A DNA stretch of 64,000 nt, from NCBI GenBank assembly GCA_025938935.1, contig JAPCWB010000001.1, positions 3,286,001-3,350,000 on the forward strand. The letters are read 5' to 3'. This document shows, one piece after another, positions 63,768-64,000 of the stretch. This stretch comes from Novosphingobium sp. MW5 (GTDB taxonomy: Bacteria; Pseudomonadota; Alphaproteobacteria; Sphingomonadales; Sphingomonadaceae). The notes beneath the pieces are model-generated. The model was not told the origin of the DNA. It made no database searches and was given only the letters and a program-made list of their open reading frames with translations. Position 1 is the first letter of the stretch. Each line of letters begins with the position of its first letter. Made by a program: the position numbers and the translations under genes.

Positions 63768-64000
63768 ATGAAGATTGCCATGGTGGGGTCGGGTTATGTC
63801 GGCCTCGTATCGGGCGCGTGCTTTGCCGATTTCGGCCACGACGTTGTCTGCATCGACAAGGATCCGGCCAAGATTGAAAGCCTGAACGCCGGGATCATGC
63901 CGATCTACGAGCCGGGGCTGGCCGAGCTTGTCGCCAGCAACGTCAAGGCCGGGCGGCTGAGCTTCACCACCGACCTGCCCGAGGGCATCCGCGATGCCGG
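63768..64000 (+). CDS. ugd: UDP-glucose 6-dehydrogenase, 5' part only
   Basis: 77 codons before the window ends. It starts MKIAMVGSGYVGLVSGACF, the NAD-binding GxGYVG motif of UDP-glucose/GDP-mannose dehydrogenases, and has MPIYEPGLAEL at about residue 43. Makes UDP-glucuronate for exopolysaccharide. The rest is beyond the edge. Confidence 0.93.
   Translation, partial: MKIAMVGSGYVGLVSGACFADFGHDVVCIDKDPAKIESLNAGIMPIYEPGLAELVASNVKAGRLSFTTDLPEGIRDA

Noticed and set aside
1..64000. tRNA or rRNA genes, CRISPR arrays, insertion sequences, integrases
   Set aside because: No cloverleaf-like segments, spaced direct repeats or transposase/integrase motifs were seen on either strand.

Overview
The window is about 64 kb of GC-rich, densely coding DNA from an alphaproteobacterium, most probably a sphingomonad (Novosphingobium/Sphingobium/Erythrobacter type). 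The evidence is the ubiB-ubiE-mutM-rpsT-dnaA order, GatC-GatA-GatB encoded together, an ATP12-type chaperone, TIGR02186 and TorF-type proteins, and a large aromatic-catabolic gene cluster with extradiol dioxygenases, a Rieske demethylase and a NodD-like LysR regulator. I saw no tRNA, rRNA, CRISPR array, transposase or phage gene.

Layout. 1-5847: ubiquinone synthesis (ubiB, ubiE), DNA repair (mutM), rpsT and dnaA, an arrangement often found near the origin. 5910-12486: a phosphate-response locus, phoR-pstSCAB-phoU-phoB, with an excellent Pho box at 6946-6963. 12483-31528: a roughly 19 kb catabolic island. It holds SDRs, a cupin, a fumarylacetoacetase-family hydrolase, a HisD-like alcohol dehydrogenase, a Rieske O-demethylase, an O-methyltransferase, a P450, two paralogous flavin monooxygenases, two extradiol (VOC) dioxygenases, an FrsA/DHPON-hydrolase-like C-C hydrolase, a cyclase-family hydrolase, a Tat-exported HSL esterase, a metallo-beta-lactamase-fold protein, a NodD-like LysR and a YqjI-like PadR with a DUF2218 partner. 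Together these suggest demethylation, hydroxylation, ring cleavage and hydrolysis of a methoxylated, possibly esterified, multi-ring aromatic. The substrate cannot be read from sequence. 31768-34325: three exported proteins including an M48 peptidase. 34406-38589: gatCAB, an FKBP isomerase and rpsU. 38799-45295: a solute symporter, DUF5694, CrcB, a RluA-type pseudouridine synthase, a PaiB-like protein, a HAD phosphatase, a small membrane protein and the ATP12 chaperone. 45292-48846: an Mla-type lipid transport operon. 48950-53997: valS, queE and a MATE exporter. 54086-57503: a HerA-like ATPase, TIGR02186 and a TSUP transporter. 57553-60143: an NfrB-like glycosyltransferase with a beta-barrel-like partner. 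60236-64000: NhaA, glyoxalase I, TorF porin, a metallophosphoesterase and the start of UDP-glucose dehydrogenase.

A striking feature is that seven otherwise well-conserved genes (phoR, an MBL-fold gene, one flavin monooxygenase, gatA, a RluA-type synthase, mlaD and mlaF) have broken frames here. Eight of nine breaks are single-base gains. Where the break can be placed, the local + strand sequence is (C/G)CACTGG or GAGATC. Several of these genes are normally essential, so a systematic sequence error, perhaps linked to DNA modification, is more likely than real pseudogenes. Three copies of an approximately 80-91 bp inverted repeat (CGTCGTCCCGGRCTTGA...) lie between genes.
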